Part shown: positions 1 through 8,304 of the stretch, piece after piece | Numbering within the stretch: position 1 is the stretch's first letter | Layout: each line of letters opens with the position of its first letter | Assembly (NCBI GenBank): GCA_963775805.1 | Contig: CAVZKG010000001.1 | Location: 496,001-560,000, forward strand | DNA: 64,000 nt | Direction: 5' to 3' | DNA from: JAFAMB01 sp963775805 | GTDB taxonomy: Bacteria; Verrucomicrobiota; Verrucomicrobiia; Chthoniobacterales; JAFAMB01 | Notes under the pieces: model-generated | Database searches by the model: none | The model's input: only the letters and a program-made list of their open reading frames with translations | What the model was told of the DNA's origin: nothing | Program-made: the position numbers and the translations under genes

Positions 1-385
1 GCCGGACTCTTTCGAATGCGAGGTCCTTTGGAAACTCTGGCTGCAGAATTGTCGCCACCGCGAGAGTCTGATTTTCGCGACCATCGACAATGCGGTAGTC
101 TGCTGCCAGATCTCCTCCATTCCGTCCAAGTAATCCCCTCTTTTCCAATTGCAGCCGCAGCATCTCCGGGATGACCTCACGATCTTTCGTGGGAAACCAA
201 GCGGGAAATGTAATAGTGCACTCCACGGGCAATGAGAGCACTAACTGTTGATGAACATCGGCAGGAGAAGACAACCGCCGAACGAACTGTGGCTGCTTAC
301 TATCGCCAAAAACCCAATACTCCCACTGATCGCCATCGACAGCGCGCAAGAAATGAACTCGTGCTTTGTCTAATTTTCCTGCCAT
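1..385 (-). CDS. Partial gene, GspL-like type II secretion component (runs off the window)
   Basis: An open frame of 128 codons starts with ATG at 385 (MAGKLDKARVHF...) and is still open at base 1. It overlaps the end of gspK by 16 bp, so it is the next gene of the same pseudopilin operon. The visible part has no membrane segment and no motif I can name. The position directly after gspK fits the inner-membrane assembly protein GspL, whose cytoplasmic half is actin-like. That identity rests on gene order only. Confidence 0.55.
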   Translation of the reverse strand, partial: MAGKLDKARVHFLRAVDGDQWEYWVFGDSKQPQFVRRLSSPADVHQQLVLSLPVECTITFPAWFPTKDREVIPEMLRLQLEKRGLLGRNGGDLAADYRIVDGRENQTLAVATILQPEFPKDLAFERVR

Positions 386-1395
386 GACAAATAGGTAATC
401 GGGATCTGGTTTCGGCTCGTGACAACGATCAATTTCTTCTCGTAGCCTGCGATTATGCCTGTGCTCTCAATTCGGTCAACTTCGCTATCGAGTGTGAGGT
501 AATTCTGAACAAGTGTAAATTGGTCGGGGCTTAGTCCAAGGGCAGCACGAACTTCATCCATTGTTGTATAGACTTGGTCATCCGAGGTAAACGGCTTACC
601 GTCCGGGCCCCAACGATATTTTACAAATTCGTCCGCGGTCGCAGGAGAGACGCCCGTTACCAACGCAATCGTGTCGGCATCTGCAAGATTCACGTCAATC
701 CGTCCATCGCCCCAGATTGTAAAATAGTTCATCCAATCCGGCTCTGCTTGCATAACCGGCGCGAACTCCGGGACAAGACTCATTTCTGCAACGGAAACAA
801 ATTGTGCAGTCAACACCTGTGGCTGCTGAGTTGTTGCCCCGGAATTAGTCGCTGTGGGCTGGGCGGCAGTCGCGACCGATTGCGTTGTTGCGGCCGTCGG
901 TTGCGCATTCGGTTGGCTGTCCAGGTATTTGTGTAATCCGTCAATCGCCGATTCCGAGACTTTCGGAGCGACCCCCCAGCGGCCGAAAAGAGTGTCGAGT
1001 ATATCATCACGATTGTTTGCCAGGATGAAGTTGATATTCAGCTTAGTCGACTCGCTCGATATGATGACGCGGAAACGTCCTCCATCAGGCGCTCGCTGCT
1101 CGAGCAACGCCGTGTCCTGGCTCTCCACTTGCGGATTCGTACCGAAGGCCAGACCCGATTCCGCCAGCTGTCGCGCGCGAAATTCTTTGTTCAGCACGCC
1201 ATATTCATCCACGTCAACCTTGACGAAAGCAACCGTCGCCGTAACCAGGCCGGTGAGTAATATGATTGCAAAGAGCACTAGAAGTAGAGCGGATCCGCAT
1301 TCCCGACGGGCAGCCGTCAATCGAGAGCCCGGAGCAGCATCGCTAGACCAGTCTCGGACGTGGTGCACTAGGTTCCTGTCTGAGCGATTGGCCAT
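370..1395 (-). CDS. gspK: Type II secretion minor pseudopilin GspK
   Basis: GspK sits at the tip of the periplasmic type II secretion pseudopilus. The ATG at 1395 (MANRSDR) gives 341 residues. Gly34 followed by a hydrophobic run (SALLLVLFAIILL) looks like a prepilin peptidase site. There is no Glu at mature position 5, as is usual for GspK. The middle has SAM-like helical sequence (LNINFILANNRDD, then a helix-hairpin-helix-like stretch ending SPATADEFVKYRWG). An odd Thr/Ala/Gln-rich insertion lies at about residues 165-195. It overlaps gspJ by 28 bp with this start. A TTG slightly upstream is possible but less likely. Confidence 0.82.
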   Translation of the reverse strand: MANRSDRNLVHHVRDWSSDAAPGSRLTAARRECGSALLLVLFAIILLTGLVTATVAFVKVDVDEYGVLNKEFRARQLAESGLAFGTNPQVESQDTALLEQRAPDGGRFRVIISSESTKLNINFILANNRDDILDTLFGRWGVAPKVSESAIDGLHKYLDSQPNAQPTAATTQSVATAAQPTATNSGATTQQPQVLTAQFVSVAEMSLVPEFAPVMQAEPDWMNYFTIWGDGRIDVNLADADTIALVTGVSPATADEFVKYRWGPDGKPFTSDDQVYTTMDEVRAALGLSPDQFTLVQNYLTLDSEVDRIESTGIIAGYEKKLIVVTSRNQIPITYLSWQEN

Positions 1396-1982
1396 CGAAA
1401 AACACAAGTATCCGTGTGGTTGCGTCCTGCGAGTTTAAGCGTGAGTTCCACAAGGTTTGGCTTGGTTCCAACATCGGGCCAATCCGTTACCCATTTCCCG
1501 TTTTGTTGGGAATAGAAACGCCAATTGATTCGCTCGACATCGCTTACCAGCGGAAACCAGTCGACACTTTTGTCGTCGTTTCCAATATTCCCATTGGAGG
1601 AGGACTTTTCTGCTTGTTGAAGAACACTCAGTGCAATCCGGCCATCCGCTTGTGTGCGGCCGGCGATGATTACCGTTCCGAAGCTGGGGCCCGCCTTCGC
1701 CCAAGTAAAATTAAACGGCGCGTACTGGAACACCAACTGGGTCGAACCGGCGACACTTCGCGTCTGGAAAAGGCAACTCGCCGGCATTGAGTTGAAATTT
1801 CGCCGCATTAACTCGCAAATTCCATCCACCTTTCGTTGCTGAATCTGCAAAAAATCGATGTCGGCCGTTACTTTCAACGTGGTCTGAATAATTTGAAAGA
1901 TCATTACCACGACGAGGCTCAAAACAGCCAGCGCCAGCAGCACTTCGAGAAGCAAATACCCGCGGCGGTCGGTCTCTCTCAT
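1368..1982 (-). CDS. gspJ: Type II secretion minor pseudopilin GspJ
   Basis: A pseudopilin of the type II secretion tip complex. The start ATG at 1982 shares an ATGA overlap with the gspI stop. That start puts the leader MRETDRRG directly before the cleavage Gly8, followed by YLLLEVLLALAVLSL with Glu at mature position 5. The remaining roughly 180 residues form the soluble beta-rich head, ending RWPIAQTGT. The longer reading from a TTG at 2039 would bury the leader, so I reject it. GspJ rather than GspI or H is inferred from length and order. Confidence 0.82.
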   Translation of the reverse strand: MRETDRRGYLLLEVLLALAVLSLVVVMIFQIIQTTLKVTADIDFLQIQQRKVDGICELMRRNFNSMPASCLFQTRSVAGSTQLVFQYAPFNFTWAKAGPSFGTVIIAGRTQADGRIALSVLQQAEKSSSNGNIGNDDKSVDWFPLVSDVERINWRFYSQQNGKWVTDWPDVGTKPNLVELTLKLAGRNHTDTCVFRWPIAQTGT

Positions 1983-2383
1983 GGCTGATACACGACCACT
2001 TCCGCCTGTTCCGAACGATCTCTGCCGGACGATCGCCAATTTGCGCGAACAACGATATCATAAAGGTTCGGTACTGGGACCCCTTTCCCATTTTTTGCCT
2101 GCACCAACCGGATTTCGCGTTCGTAATGAATTCGACCATCCCCTTGCTGGACATTCGATTTCCCGACTTTCAATTTCTGAGCGCCCGACTCAGTCAAAAT
2201 GTTCTGAAGTTCGATGCGGACCTGTGATTCGTCCCGGATCATGATGGAAGCATCAACGGTTTGTTGCAGCGCGGAGGTCAGCGCAACGACTACAATGCAA
2301 AAAATCGTTAGCGCCAGCATGACCTCCCAAAGCACAAAACCGCGAGGACCGTTCTTAATCCTTTGACTCGTGGAAATCGCCAT
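1979..2383 (-). CDS. gspI: Type II secretion minor pseudopilin GspI
   Basis: A short pseudopilin of 134 residues. The leader MAISTSQRIKNGPRG is followed by FVLWEVMLALTIFCIVVVAL: cleavage after Gly15, Phe at +1 and Glu at +5. A type II secretion operon ordered G-H-I-J-K and this small size fit GspI, which starts the tip complex with J and K. There are 39 bp between the gspH stop and this start, and a 4-bp overlap with gspJ downstream. The C-terminal half is soluble and has no further recognisable motif. Confidence 0.8.
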   Translation of the reverse strand: MAISTSQRIKNGPRGFVLWEVMLALTIFCIVVVALTSALQQTVDASIMIRDESQVRIELQNILTESGAQKLKVGKSNVQQGDGRIHYEREIRLVQAKNGKGVPVPNLYDIVVRANWRSSGRDRSEQAEVVVYQP

Positions 2384-2422
2384 TGCAGCTCCTCCATCCC
2401 GGTCACAAACAATCGAAGCCGA

Positions 2423-2944
2423 TCACTGGATTGATGATTCCTCGTTTTGGATCGTTGCGGTGAGAGGATCCACCTGGAATCGCACCCAGTCGCTTTTTCG
2501 CTGAAAAACAAAATTCATCGGTTCACAGATTCCATCCGGCGCGAACAACCAGGTTCCATCGGTCTGCTTCAGAAATCCACGCTCTCCGGGACGCTTTATT
2601 GCAAAAGTCACACCATCCGCAAGCCTATATGTCTGCTCGATCTCGTTCGCATTTTTTTTCTCGTCTACCGGCCGAAGAATATACGAACCATTTAGCAGAA
2701 GCACTTCATACGTCCGATTCTCCATCATCGCATCGCGGCGGGCTGTTCTAGCAAAACTCTGAAGCTCCCGAATCGGTTTCCGCAGCTTTTCCTCGTCCAT
2801 AAGGTGCGCGGCAGGAGGCACCGAAACGACAAATAGAACCGCGAGGATGAAGAGGACAACACAGACCTCGAGCAGAGTAAAACCGCACCGTGCGCGCGAG
2901 CAGTGGAGCTGATCGCTGAGCGGCGGGCTGCTCGAGCTTCTCAT
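2423..2944 (-). CDS. gspH: Type II secretion minor pseudopilin GspH
   Basis: A 173-residue protein with a prepilin-type leader. Cleavage is expected after Gly21 in RARCGFTLLEV, giving Phe at +1 and Glu at +5, followed by a hydrophobic helix of about 20 residues. The soluble head starts near residue 50 (DEEKLRKPIRELQSFARTARRDAM), which resembles the conserved helix of the GspH/FimT family. It lies 10 bp after gspG. GspH caps the pseudopilus above the GspG shaft. FimT-like naming would also be acceptable from sequence alone. Confidence 0.78.
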   Translation of the reverse strand: MRSSSSPPLSDQLHCSRARCGFTLLEVCVVLFILAVLFVVSVPPAAHLMDEEKLRKPIRELQSFARTARRDAMMENRTYEVLLLNGSYILRPVDEKKNANEIEQTYRLADGVTFAIKRPGERGFLKQTDGTWLFAPDGICEPMNFVFQRKSDWVRFQVDPLTATIQNEESSIQ

Positions 2945-2954
2945 AGCGAGAAAA

Positions 2955-3386
2955 TCAGTTCACGCGCCGGTAAATGTTGTTTGGTCCCTCTTTTCGATCT
3001 GGTCCGAAGGAGAAGATATCCACGCCAGAAGGATCCCTTTTTCCCGGGTTCCTATACTGGTACGGCGAGTTCCAAGGGTCAATCGGAACGCTATCCATCA
3101 GTTTGGTCCAATTCGCTGGGTGGGTGCCAGTGGTTGGCATGGAGACAAGCGCTTCCAAACCCTGACTCTGATCGGGCATCTGGTAATTGCGCGCTTCGTA
3201 GAGCTTAAGCGCGCTGTAAATGTTGTTAATGTCTTGTTCAGTCCGCTGAATCTTCGCAACATCCAAGGCGCCGGTCATCTTGACGATCACCCCGCCTGCG
3301 ATCACAGCAATAATCGCCACGACGAGCATGATCTCCATCAATGTATAGCCACTTGCCCTCGAACGTAATACTGCGGGCTTCTTCAT
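2955..3386 (-). CDS. gspG: Type II secretion major pseudopilin GspG
   Basis: The main shaft subunit of the type II secretion pseudopilus. Its 143 residues match the family length. Leader cleavage after Gly13 gives YTLMEIMLVVAIIAVIAGG with Glu at +5. The C-terminal part carries the typical GspG pattern: YEARNYQMPDQSQGLEALV, then WNSPYQYRNPGK and FSFGPDRKEGP, where the calcium loop usually lies. It is the first gene of the minus-strand pseudopilin operon. The gene before it in transcription order ends 54 bp upstream and encodes a secreted protein, so the operon may start there. Confidence 0.92.
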   Translation of the reverse strand: MKKPAVLRSRASGYTLMEIMLVVAIIAVIAGGVIVKMTGALDVAKIQRTEQDINNIYSALKLYEARNYQMPDQSQGLEALVSMPTTGTHPANWTKLMDSVPIDPWNSPYQYRNPGKRDPSGVDIFSFGPDRKEGPNNIYRRVN

Positions 3387-3440
3387 AAGACGGATATTCT
3401 AGTGTCCAGATCGGGAAACCTAGATCAAGAGGTCGTTAAG

Positions 3441-4388
3441 TCAATTCGCAGCGTACTCAAGCTGCAACAGGAAATCTCGGATTGCCACTTCGATCCCCGG
3501 CGGAGTCTGAAACTGAAAATGATTTTCTCCCACCGAAAGTTGATCACCACTGATCAGCAGATACCCTTTTCGCCATCCCGTGTACCGCATCAATCCATCG
3601 CCCGATTTCTCATAGCCCGGATCGGTCAAATCCGGGACTTCGAATGACACAGTCCCAAAGAGGACACCATTTAGCCAAAGCGTTAGTTTTTGATCGATTT
3701 GCAACCCGTTGACCAACACTTCCAAACGAGCTCTGGAAACTTTACCAGGAACCGTCACGGAAAAATCGACACCCTTCTCGATGCGTTCAGCGTGGTCAGT
3801 CACCGACGTGGTCAGAATGCGACCTTCCCATGAGTCGGCAATCGGAGTGATTGGAGAGCCATCCACTTCTTCCGGAGCGAACATCTTGCCGCCTGTTGTC
3901 ACCAATGCGCCGTTCGGAATATTGTCGACAAGACGCACGACTCCCGGACGGGCCCAATCAAGGCGCACACGCAAAACATTGAGCACGGATTGACTCGATT
4001 TGAGAATGACCTTCCCAGGTCCTCCCATCGTCGGCCGATTGATTAACAGCGTCCGTTGATTTGCCAACCCGATGTTTTCGAACAGATTCGGAGCCAACAA
4101 TTGGCGTTTCCCAAATGAATTTTCCCAGTAAACGCTGAGAAATCCACCGATCTCTTCCTTAAAAACGACGGTGAGCGCCAAGTCGTTGTCGTCTGCACCA
4201 GGCACGACCGGAAAGGAGAGTTCCGCCTGCGATTTCGGATAGGCCAATGGCCTATCCGGCATCCACGCCGGAAACTCCAGACGCCCGGTTGTGTGCAAGT
4301 CGAAGGTGAACGAATCCGCAAGACAGAAATTCGCTATCGCACTGAAAGTGCAAATTCCCGCTGTAGCCGAGAGAAAAGTGCGAACCAT
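3441..4388 (-). CDS. Secreted protein of unknown function
   Basis: I do not recognise the family. It has 315 residues, with an N-terminal signal peptide (MVRTFLSATAGICTFSAIANFCLA, likely cut before DSFTFDL). The rest is rich in beta strands, with no Cys-pair pattern and no catalytic motif visible. Two stretches, near residues 95-145 and 215-300, read like lectin or carbohydrate-binding jelly-roll strands, but this is an impression only. The gene ends 54 bp before gspG on the same strand, so it could be exported by that system or be an accessory protein of it. Confidence 0.6.
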   Translation of the reverse strand: MVRTFLSATAGICTFSAIANFCLADSFTFDLHTTGRLEFPAWMPDRPLAYPKSQAELSFPVVPGADDNDLALTVVFKEEIGGFLSVYWENSFGKRQLLAPNLFENIGLANQRTLLINRPTMGGPGKVILKSSQSVLNVLRVRLDWARPGVVRLVDNIPNGALVTTGGKMFAPEEVDGSPITPIADSWEGRILTTSVTDHAERIEKGVDFSVTVPGKVSRARLEVLVNGLQIDQKLTLWLNGVLFGTVSFEVPDLTDPGYEKSGDGLMRYTGWRKGYLLISGDQLSVGENHFQFQTPPGIEVAIRDFLLQLEYAAN

Positions 4389-4542
4389 GAACGCGCATTT
4401 CTAACCCGCGCACAGAATTCGACGCAAGAAGAGAGATTTCTTTCCGGACAATTTCAGAGTGCCAGCATAAGAGCTTTTTGAAAATACAACGTCCGATTTT
4501 GCCACGATTGACTTCTTCCTGCCCGGTCTCAGATTCAAGGAC

Positions 4543-4980
4543 ATGAATACGACAGACTTGACCCAACGAGCTCCCCGAAGTCCTCGCCTAAAGCTCGGTG
4601 GATACGTCATTTTGCCGAGGATGCTCGATAAAGGCCGGGCCCAGTTGGCCGGTAAATCGGGCGAATACCATTATGCCTGCCCTCTGGATCAGCGTTTCCT
4701 CGCATTCACAGGATTGGCTGCGGACGACATCCTGAATCTTTTGAAAGAAGGGAAGAGTGATGGCGAGGTCCTCGCATGGATTCGCGAACACACCAAAAGG
4801 GACGAATGGGAAATCGTCGCGTGGTCAGAGCATGTGGTGCGGCGGGGTCCAGTTGATAATGAGGACAGGGAATATTTTAACGAGTCGGTGCAGAAATACG
4901 CTCCCAATCGGGACGATATCGCCACTTGGTTCGATTTGCTTGATCTCGACGATTTCGTCAGCTTCGGTGGCGCGGCCTAA
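4543..4980 (+). CDS. DUF5069 domain-containing protein
   Basis: A 145-residue cytoplasmic protein that matches the DUF5069 pattern as I know it: an opening near PRSPRLKLGGYVILPRMLDK and then ARAQLAGKSGEYHYACPLD. The function of the family is not established. No signal peptide or membrane segment is present, and the C-terminus is acidic (DLLDLDDFVSFGGAA). It is a single gene on the plus strand, convergent with queD. A short hairpin at 5011-5029 separates the two and may end both transcripts. Confidence 0.72.
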   Translation: MNTTDLTQRAPRSPRLKLGGYVILPRMLDKGRAQLAGKSGEYHYACPLDQRFLAFTGLAADDILNLLKEGKSDGEVLAWIREHTKRDEWEIVAWSEHVVRRGPVDNEDREYFNESVQKYAPNRDDIATWFDLLDLDDFVSFGGAA

Positions 4981-5010
4981 TGAAGTTCCTTTGACGGAGA
5001 GGTTGACCGC

Positions 5011-5029
5011 GAGCTTGGCGCTCAAGCTC
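5011..5029. terminator. Hairpin between convergent DUF5069 gene and queD
   Basis: The arms GAGCTTG and CAAGCTC pair perfectly around a 5-base loop, with CGC/GCG extending the stem on both sides. It sits in the 54-bp gap between two convergent stop codons. There is no T-run on either strand, so it is only a possible bidirectional terminator. Confidence 0.4.
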
Positions 5030-5034
5030 CGCGA

Positions 5035-5397
5035 TTATTCGCCGCGATAAACACAGCGAGCCCAGGGCGTCTCGTGGATGACGATCTCGCAAAGCCCTGG
5101 GCACTGCGGCGCGAGTTTATCCCAAAACCAAGCCGCCATCAGCTCGATCGTCGGATTCTCCAACCCAGGAATTTCGTTCAAGTAAGCGTGATCCAATTGT
5201 GCCACAAGCGGCTTCATCGCTTTTCCAATTTCGGCGTGATCGTAGATCCAACCGGTCGCCGGATTCACCTGACCCTCCACCGAAATTTCCACGCGAAAGC
5301 TATGCCCATGCATTTTCCCGCACTTGTGACCTTGTGGGACCTTGGGCAAAGTCTGTGCCGATTCGAAACAGAAATCCTTTGTGAGCCTGGCCTTCAT
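5035..5397 (-). CDS. queD: 6-carboxy-5,6,7,8-tetrahydropterin synthase QueD (His-to-Gln variant)
   Basis: QueD converts dihydroneopterin triphosphate to 6-carboxytetrahydropterin, the second step towards queuosine. Starting at ATG 5397 gives 120 residues, the family length, with an ATGA overlap to queE. Visible signature: GHKCGKMHGHSFRVE with the catalytic Cys26 and two zinc histidines (His30, His32), then LDHAYLN, ENPTIE and VIHETPWARCVY. The first zinc ligand, normally a His in an F-x-A-A-H context, is replaced here by Gln (FESAQTLP). Queuosine intermediates then pass to QueE, encoded just upstream. Confidence 0.85.
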   Translation of the reverse strand: MKARLTKDFCFESAQTLPKVPQGHKCGKMHGHSFRVEISVEGQVNPATGWIYDHAEIGKAMKPLVAQLDHAYLNEIPGLENPTIELMAAWFWDKLAPQCPGLCEIVIHETPWARCVYRGE

Positions 5398-6053
5398 ACG
5401 CCTTTTGCTTCTGGGGACCAAATAAACTTGTGCATCTGTAGCTGGAACCGTACCTCGAGTTTGTCTTCCAACATCCATTCGACGATCTCGCGAGGATCGA
5501 TGCGTCCAAAGATCGGCGAGAAAAGAACCGTCCCGCAGCGGTTGGCCAAATCGAACTCCTGTGCTTTCTCTCTCGACCAGAGATAATCTTCGCGGGATCC
5601 GATCACAAATTTCACTTCGTCGCGTTCGGTCAAATGAGCAATATTTTGATAGCGGTTCCGCTCCGACTCACCGCTGCCAGGAGTTTTCAGATCCACAATC
5701 CGGTGCACGCGCTGATCGATCTTGGAAATGTCGTGAGCGCCGCTCGTTTCGATCAACACCCGCTTCCCTCGATCGCACAATTCGGTCATCAGCGGCAACA
5801 CGTTCCGCTGCAGAAGTGGTTCACCGCCGGTGATCTCGACCAGCGGACAGCCAAGAGCCAGGACCTTCTCAATAATTTCCGGCAACGCCATCTTAGTGCC
5901 GGCATAAAAGGCGTAAGCGGTGTCGCAATATGTGCACCGGAGATCGCAGAAGGTGAGTCTCACAAAAGCGCACGGCAATCCAGCCCAGGTACTCTCCCCT
6001 TGGATCGACCTGTAGATTTCATTTATCACGAGGCTCGGCGTTTTGTTCTCCAC
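5394..6053 (-). CDS. queE: 7-carboxy-7-deazaguanine synthase QueE (radical SAM)
   Basis: QueE rearranges 6-carboxytetrahydropterin to 7-carboxy-7-deazaguanine using S-adenosylmethionine and a 4Fe-4S cluster. The cluster motif CDLRCTYC (CxxxCxxC) is plain, after the family opening INEIYRSIQGES. VEITGGEPLLQ is the SAM-binding GGE motif. I chose the GTG at 6053 because it lies one base after the stop of the MOSC gene and gives about 219 residues. A GTG at 6092 is possible but would overlap that gene by 38 bp. It overlaps queD by 4 bp, so the two are translated as a unit. Confidence 0.88.
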   Translation of the reverse strand: MENKTPSLVINEIYRSIQGESTWAGLPCAFVRLTFCDLRCTYCDTAYAFYAGTKMALPEIIEKVLALGCPLVEITGGEPLLQRNVLPLMTELCDRGKRVLIETSGAHDISKIDQRVHRIVDLKTPGSGESERNRYQNIAHLTERDEVKFVIGSREDYLWSREKAQEFDLANRCGTVLFSPIFGRIDPREIVEWMLEDKLEVRFQLQMHKFIWSPEAKGV

Positions 6054-6054
6054 T

Positions 6055-6600
6055 TTACCCAGAGATACCGCTCCTCCGCAGCACGCCGTCACTTAAGATT
6101 GTTGCACGAAGACCGCCCCGGCCTTTCATCGCCTTTTCTGCGCCGGGCGCAAACGCACGCTCCATCCAGAAGCATGGCCTACATTCTTCGTCACCAAAAA
6201 AGTGGACCCCTTGCAGTTCAAATTCGACTCCGATTAATTCGTTCAGATTAAATCCGTGCGTGATCACATTGCGCCGGAACACTTCCGGGCCCCGATCCCA
6301 GACACCGAATTGCAGGCATAGATCCTGATAAGTTTCTTCCTCAAAGAAAGTGATATTTCCCCTCTGTCCGTTCTTGTATCCGTAGTATCGATCCCCTGTG
6401 ATTCCTTGGCGGGTAACACACCGAATTTCAGGTACTTCCATGCTTGGAACAGCGCCAGGCATTTCTCGCTGATGACCGACGAAGTTATGCCCGGACGAAA
6501 CAAAGAGATAACGTATCTCAAACTCGATGCTTACCACAACCGAGATGATACGCCGCCACCTTTTCACCGTAAAGCCGAACCGATGATTCAAGTTCATCAT
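6055..6600 (-). CDS. MOSC domain protein
   Basis: MOSC domains bind sulfur or molybdenum-cofactor ligands through a conserved Cys. Here the core is seen as GITGDRYYG, then FRRNVITHGFNLNELIGVEF and GDEECRPCFWMERAF, the last carrying the candidate sulfur-carrying Cys. The protein would have 181 residues from the ATG at 6600. A GTG at 6537 just before SIEFEIRYLFVS may be the true start, because similarity seems to begin there. It is followed one base later by queE and is divergent from fdhD, so it sits in a small molybdenum/queuosine neighbourhood. Its substrate is not evident. Confidence 0.72.
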   Translation of the reverse strand: MMNLNHRFGFTVKRWRRIISVVVSIEFEIRYLFVSSGHNFVGHQREMPGAVPSMEVPEIRCVTRQGITGDRYYGYKNGQRGNITFFEEETYQDLCLQFGVWDRGPEVFRRNVITHGFNLNELIGVEFELQGVHFFGDEECRPCFWMERAFAPGAEKAMKGRGGLRATILSDGVLRRSGISG

Positions 6601-6661
6601 CAACAGAGGAGCGATTGTTTGCGGGGATCCATGAAACGGAATACCCTGAAGACTTCAACCA

Positions 6662-7534
6662 ATGGATCGCGACCGGATTGAAGAAACTCCCAGCACGCGG
6701 GATTTTGGTGTCAGCCGGCACTCGGCGATCGAACCGCCCGCAAGAGAAATTGATCACTTGGCGGTTGAAGAACCGCTGGAGATCAGTGTTCGATTCAGAA
6801 GACGCGGAGTTCTTGTGCGCAAACCGGTCTCAATCACGATGCGCACCCCAGGCCAGGATTTGGAACTTGCAGTCGGATTTCTGTTCGCGGAAGGGATCAT
6901 CCATCAGCGAGAAGCGATCCAAAACCTGGAGCATGGAACCGATTCCTCAGTCACTGTGACGATCGGCGCGGAAATCGATCTAAGGCGGCTAGAGCGCCAC
7001 TTCTATACTTCGTCGAGCTGCGGTATTTGCGGCAAAGCCTCGTTGCAGGCTTTGGGAATCAACAGAGAAATCCAACTCGATGCCTCCTTGCCGAAACATT
7101 CTGCCGATTTCCTTGTTCGGACACCAGACGTTGTCCGCGGAAAACAATCAATTTTTGACCGGACCGGCGGCCTTCATGCCGCCGCTCTATTTGGGCCGGA
7201 CGAAAACTTCATTCGGATTTGTGAAGACATCGGCCGCCACAATGCGGTGGACAAACTGATCGGGGCGGAGCTGTTGGGCGGCCGCACCGATTTTTCAAAC
7301 TTGATGGTCTTTGTCAGTGGACGCGCTGGATTTGAGCTCGTACAAAAATCGATATCAGCAGGAATCCCCTTCATGACTGCGTTGGGCGCGCCTTCCAGCC
7401 TATCGGTCGAACTGGCGCGACAATACGGGTCAACGTTGGTTGGCTTTTTGCGAACAAATCGGTTTAACGTCTATTCGGGATCCCAACGCGTCGTTGATCC
7501 GATACACGCCTCACTGACAACAGCGGTTGAGTAA
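6662..7534 (+). CDS. fdhD: Formate dehydrogenase accessory sulfurtransferase FdhD
   Basis: FdhD passes sulfur from a cysteine desulfurase to the molybdenum cofactor of formate dehydrogenase. At 290 residues it is the normal size. It has the sulfur-carrying CxxC in SSCGICGKASL, an N-terminal EEPLEISV strand, and the FIRICEDIGRHNAVDKLIGAELL segment with SGRAGFELVQKS that bind the nucleotide part of the cofactor. No formate dehydrogenase gene is in the window. MobA lies 2 kb downstream on the other strand and a MOSC gene lies divergently next to it. Confidence 0.93.
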   Translation: MDRDRIEETPSTRDFGVSRHSAIEPPAREIDHLAVEEPLEISVRFRRRGVLVRKPVSITMRTPGQDLELAVGFLFAEGIIHQREAIQNLEHGTDSSVTVTIGAEIDLRRLERHFYTSSSCGICGKASLQALGINREIQLDASLPKHSADFLVRTPDVVRGKQSIFDRTGGLHAAALFGPDENFIRICEDIGRHNAVDKLIGAELLGGRTDFSNLMVFVSGRAGFELVQKSISAGIPFMTALGAPSSLSVELARQYGSTLVGFLRTNRFNVYSGSQRVVDPIHASLTTAVE

Positions 7535-7551
7535 TATTCGGCAATTTCGCG

Positions 7552-7902
7552 TCAACGCCGCCTCCCCTTTCGTTCCCCGCGATAAATAATCGCCTGCACC
7601 TTCTCCATTGTCACTAAACCGCCGATGATCATCTCATCCAAAAGGGGAAGGAAAGTTTGGATTTTTTCGTGCGCGTCCACGATTTCGATTACCACTGGTA
7701 AATCGAGCGAGAGCCGGAGAATTTTGGCGCTGTGCAAGTGACTCGATTTGCCAAATCCAAGCGGGCCTCTAAGAACTGTTGCGCCGGCAAGACCGGCAGA
7801 GCGCGCTTTTAGAACAATCTGTTCAAACAAGGGAGCTCCGCCAAACTCATCGTCCTCACCGATGAAGATCCGAAGGAGCACGGCCTCTTTTGGTAGTTCC
7901 AT
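7552..7902 (-). CDS. DUF190 domain-containing protein, last gene of the fluoride channel operon
   Basis: From ATG 7902 (MELPKEAVLLRIFIGEDDEF) this gives 116 residues, the usual DUF190 length. Family marks seen are LLRIFIGEDD, ATVLRGPLGFG, LPVVIEIVDAHEKI and the C-terminal EKVQAII. The fold is PII-like, with no enzyme activity known to me. DUF190 genes often follow crcB, as here, so a regulatory or accessory role in fluoride export is likely. The longer reading frame upstream overlaps crcB and is rejected. Confidence 0.85.
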   Translation of the reverse strand: MELPKEAVLLRIFIGEDDEFGGAPLFEQIVLKARSAGLAGATVLRGPLGFGKSSHLHSAKILRLSLDLPVVIEIVDAHEKIQTFLPLLDEMIIGGLVTMEKVQAIIYRGERKGRRR

Positions 7903-7922
7903 AGTTGTCACTCCACATCCTT

Positions 7923-8303
7923 CTAAATGCGATAACCGATCCACCACCCTATTGCGACGAATCCAAAACAGAAAATCGTCGAGCAGAGGATATTCGCGAG
8001 AGCGGATCCCCACCGTTTACCCAGGATTAAATTAAATGTTTGCAGGCTGAACGAAGAAAAGGTCGTCAGTCCGCCGCACACCCCGACATTCACAAATAAT
8101 CGCATCGATTGCCCCCACGGAGCAAAGGGCATCTTGGCCAGAAATCCTGCCGTGGCACCTATTATAAGACATCCAATCAAATTTACGAATACAGTTCCGT
8201 AAGGAAAAGTTTCCCCGAAGCGTTGTGCAACTGCGCCTGACCACCAAAAACGGCACACGCTTCCAATCGCCCCGCCAATTAGCACTAGTAGAATAGCTAA
8301 CAT
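7923..8303 (-). CDS. crcB: Fluoride-specific channel CrcB/Fluc, second copy
   Basis: CrcB (Fluc) is a small four-helix membrane channel that exports fluoride as a dual-topology dimer. The 126 residues contain IGGAIGSVCRFWW, the NLIGC helix and the GGLTTFSSFSLQ motif that lines the pore and holds the central sodium ion. It begins one base after the stop of the first crcB copy. Two tandem copies usually encode the halves of a heterodimer with opposite orientation, but I cannot assign topology here by eye. Confidence 0.93.
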   Translation of the reverse strand: MLAILLVLIGGAIGSVCRFWWSGAVAQRFGETFPYGTVFVNLIGCLIIGATAGFLAKMPFAPWGQSMRLFVNVGVCGGLTTFSSFSLQTFNLILGKRWGSALANILCSTIFCFGFVAIGWWIGYRI

Positions 8304-8304
8304 G

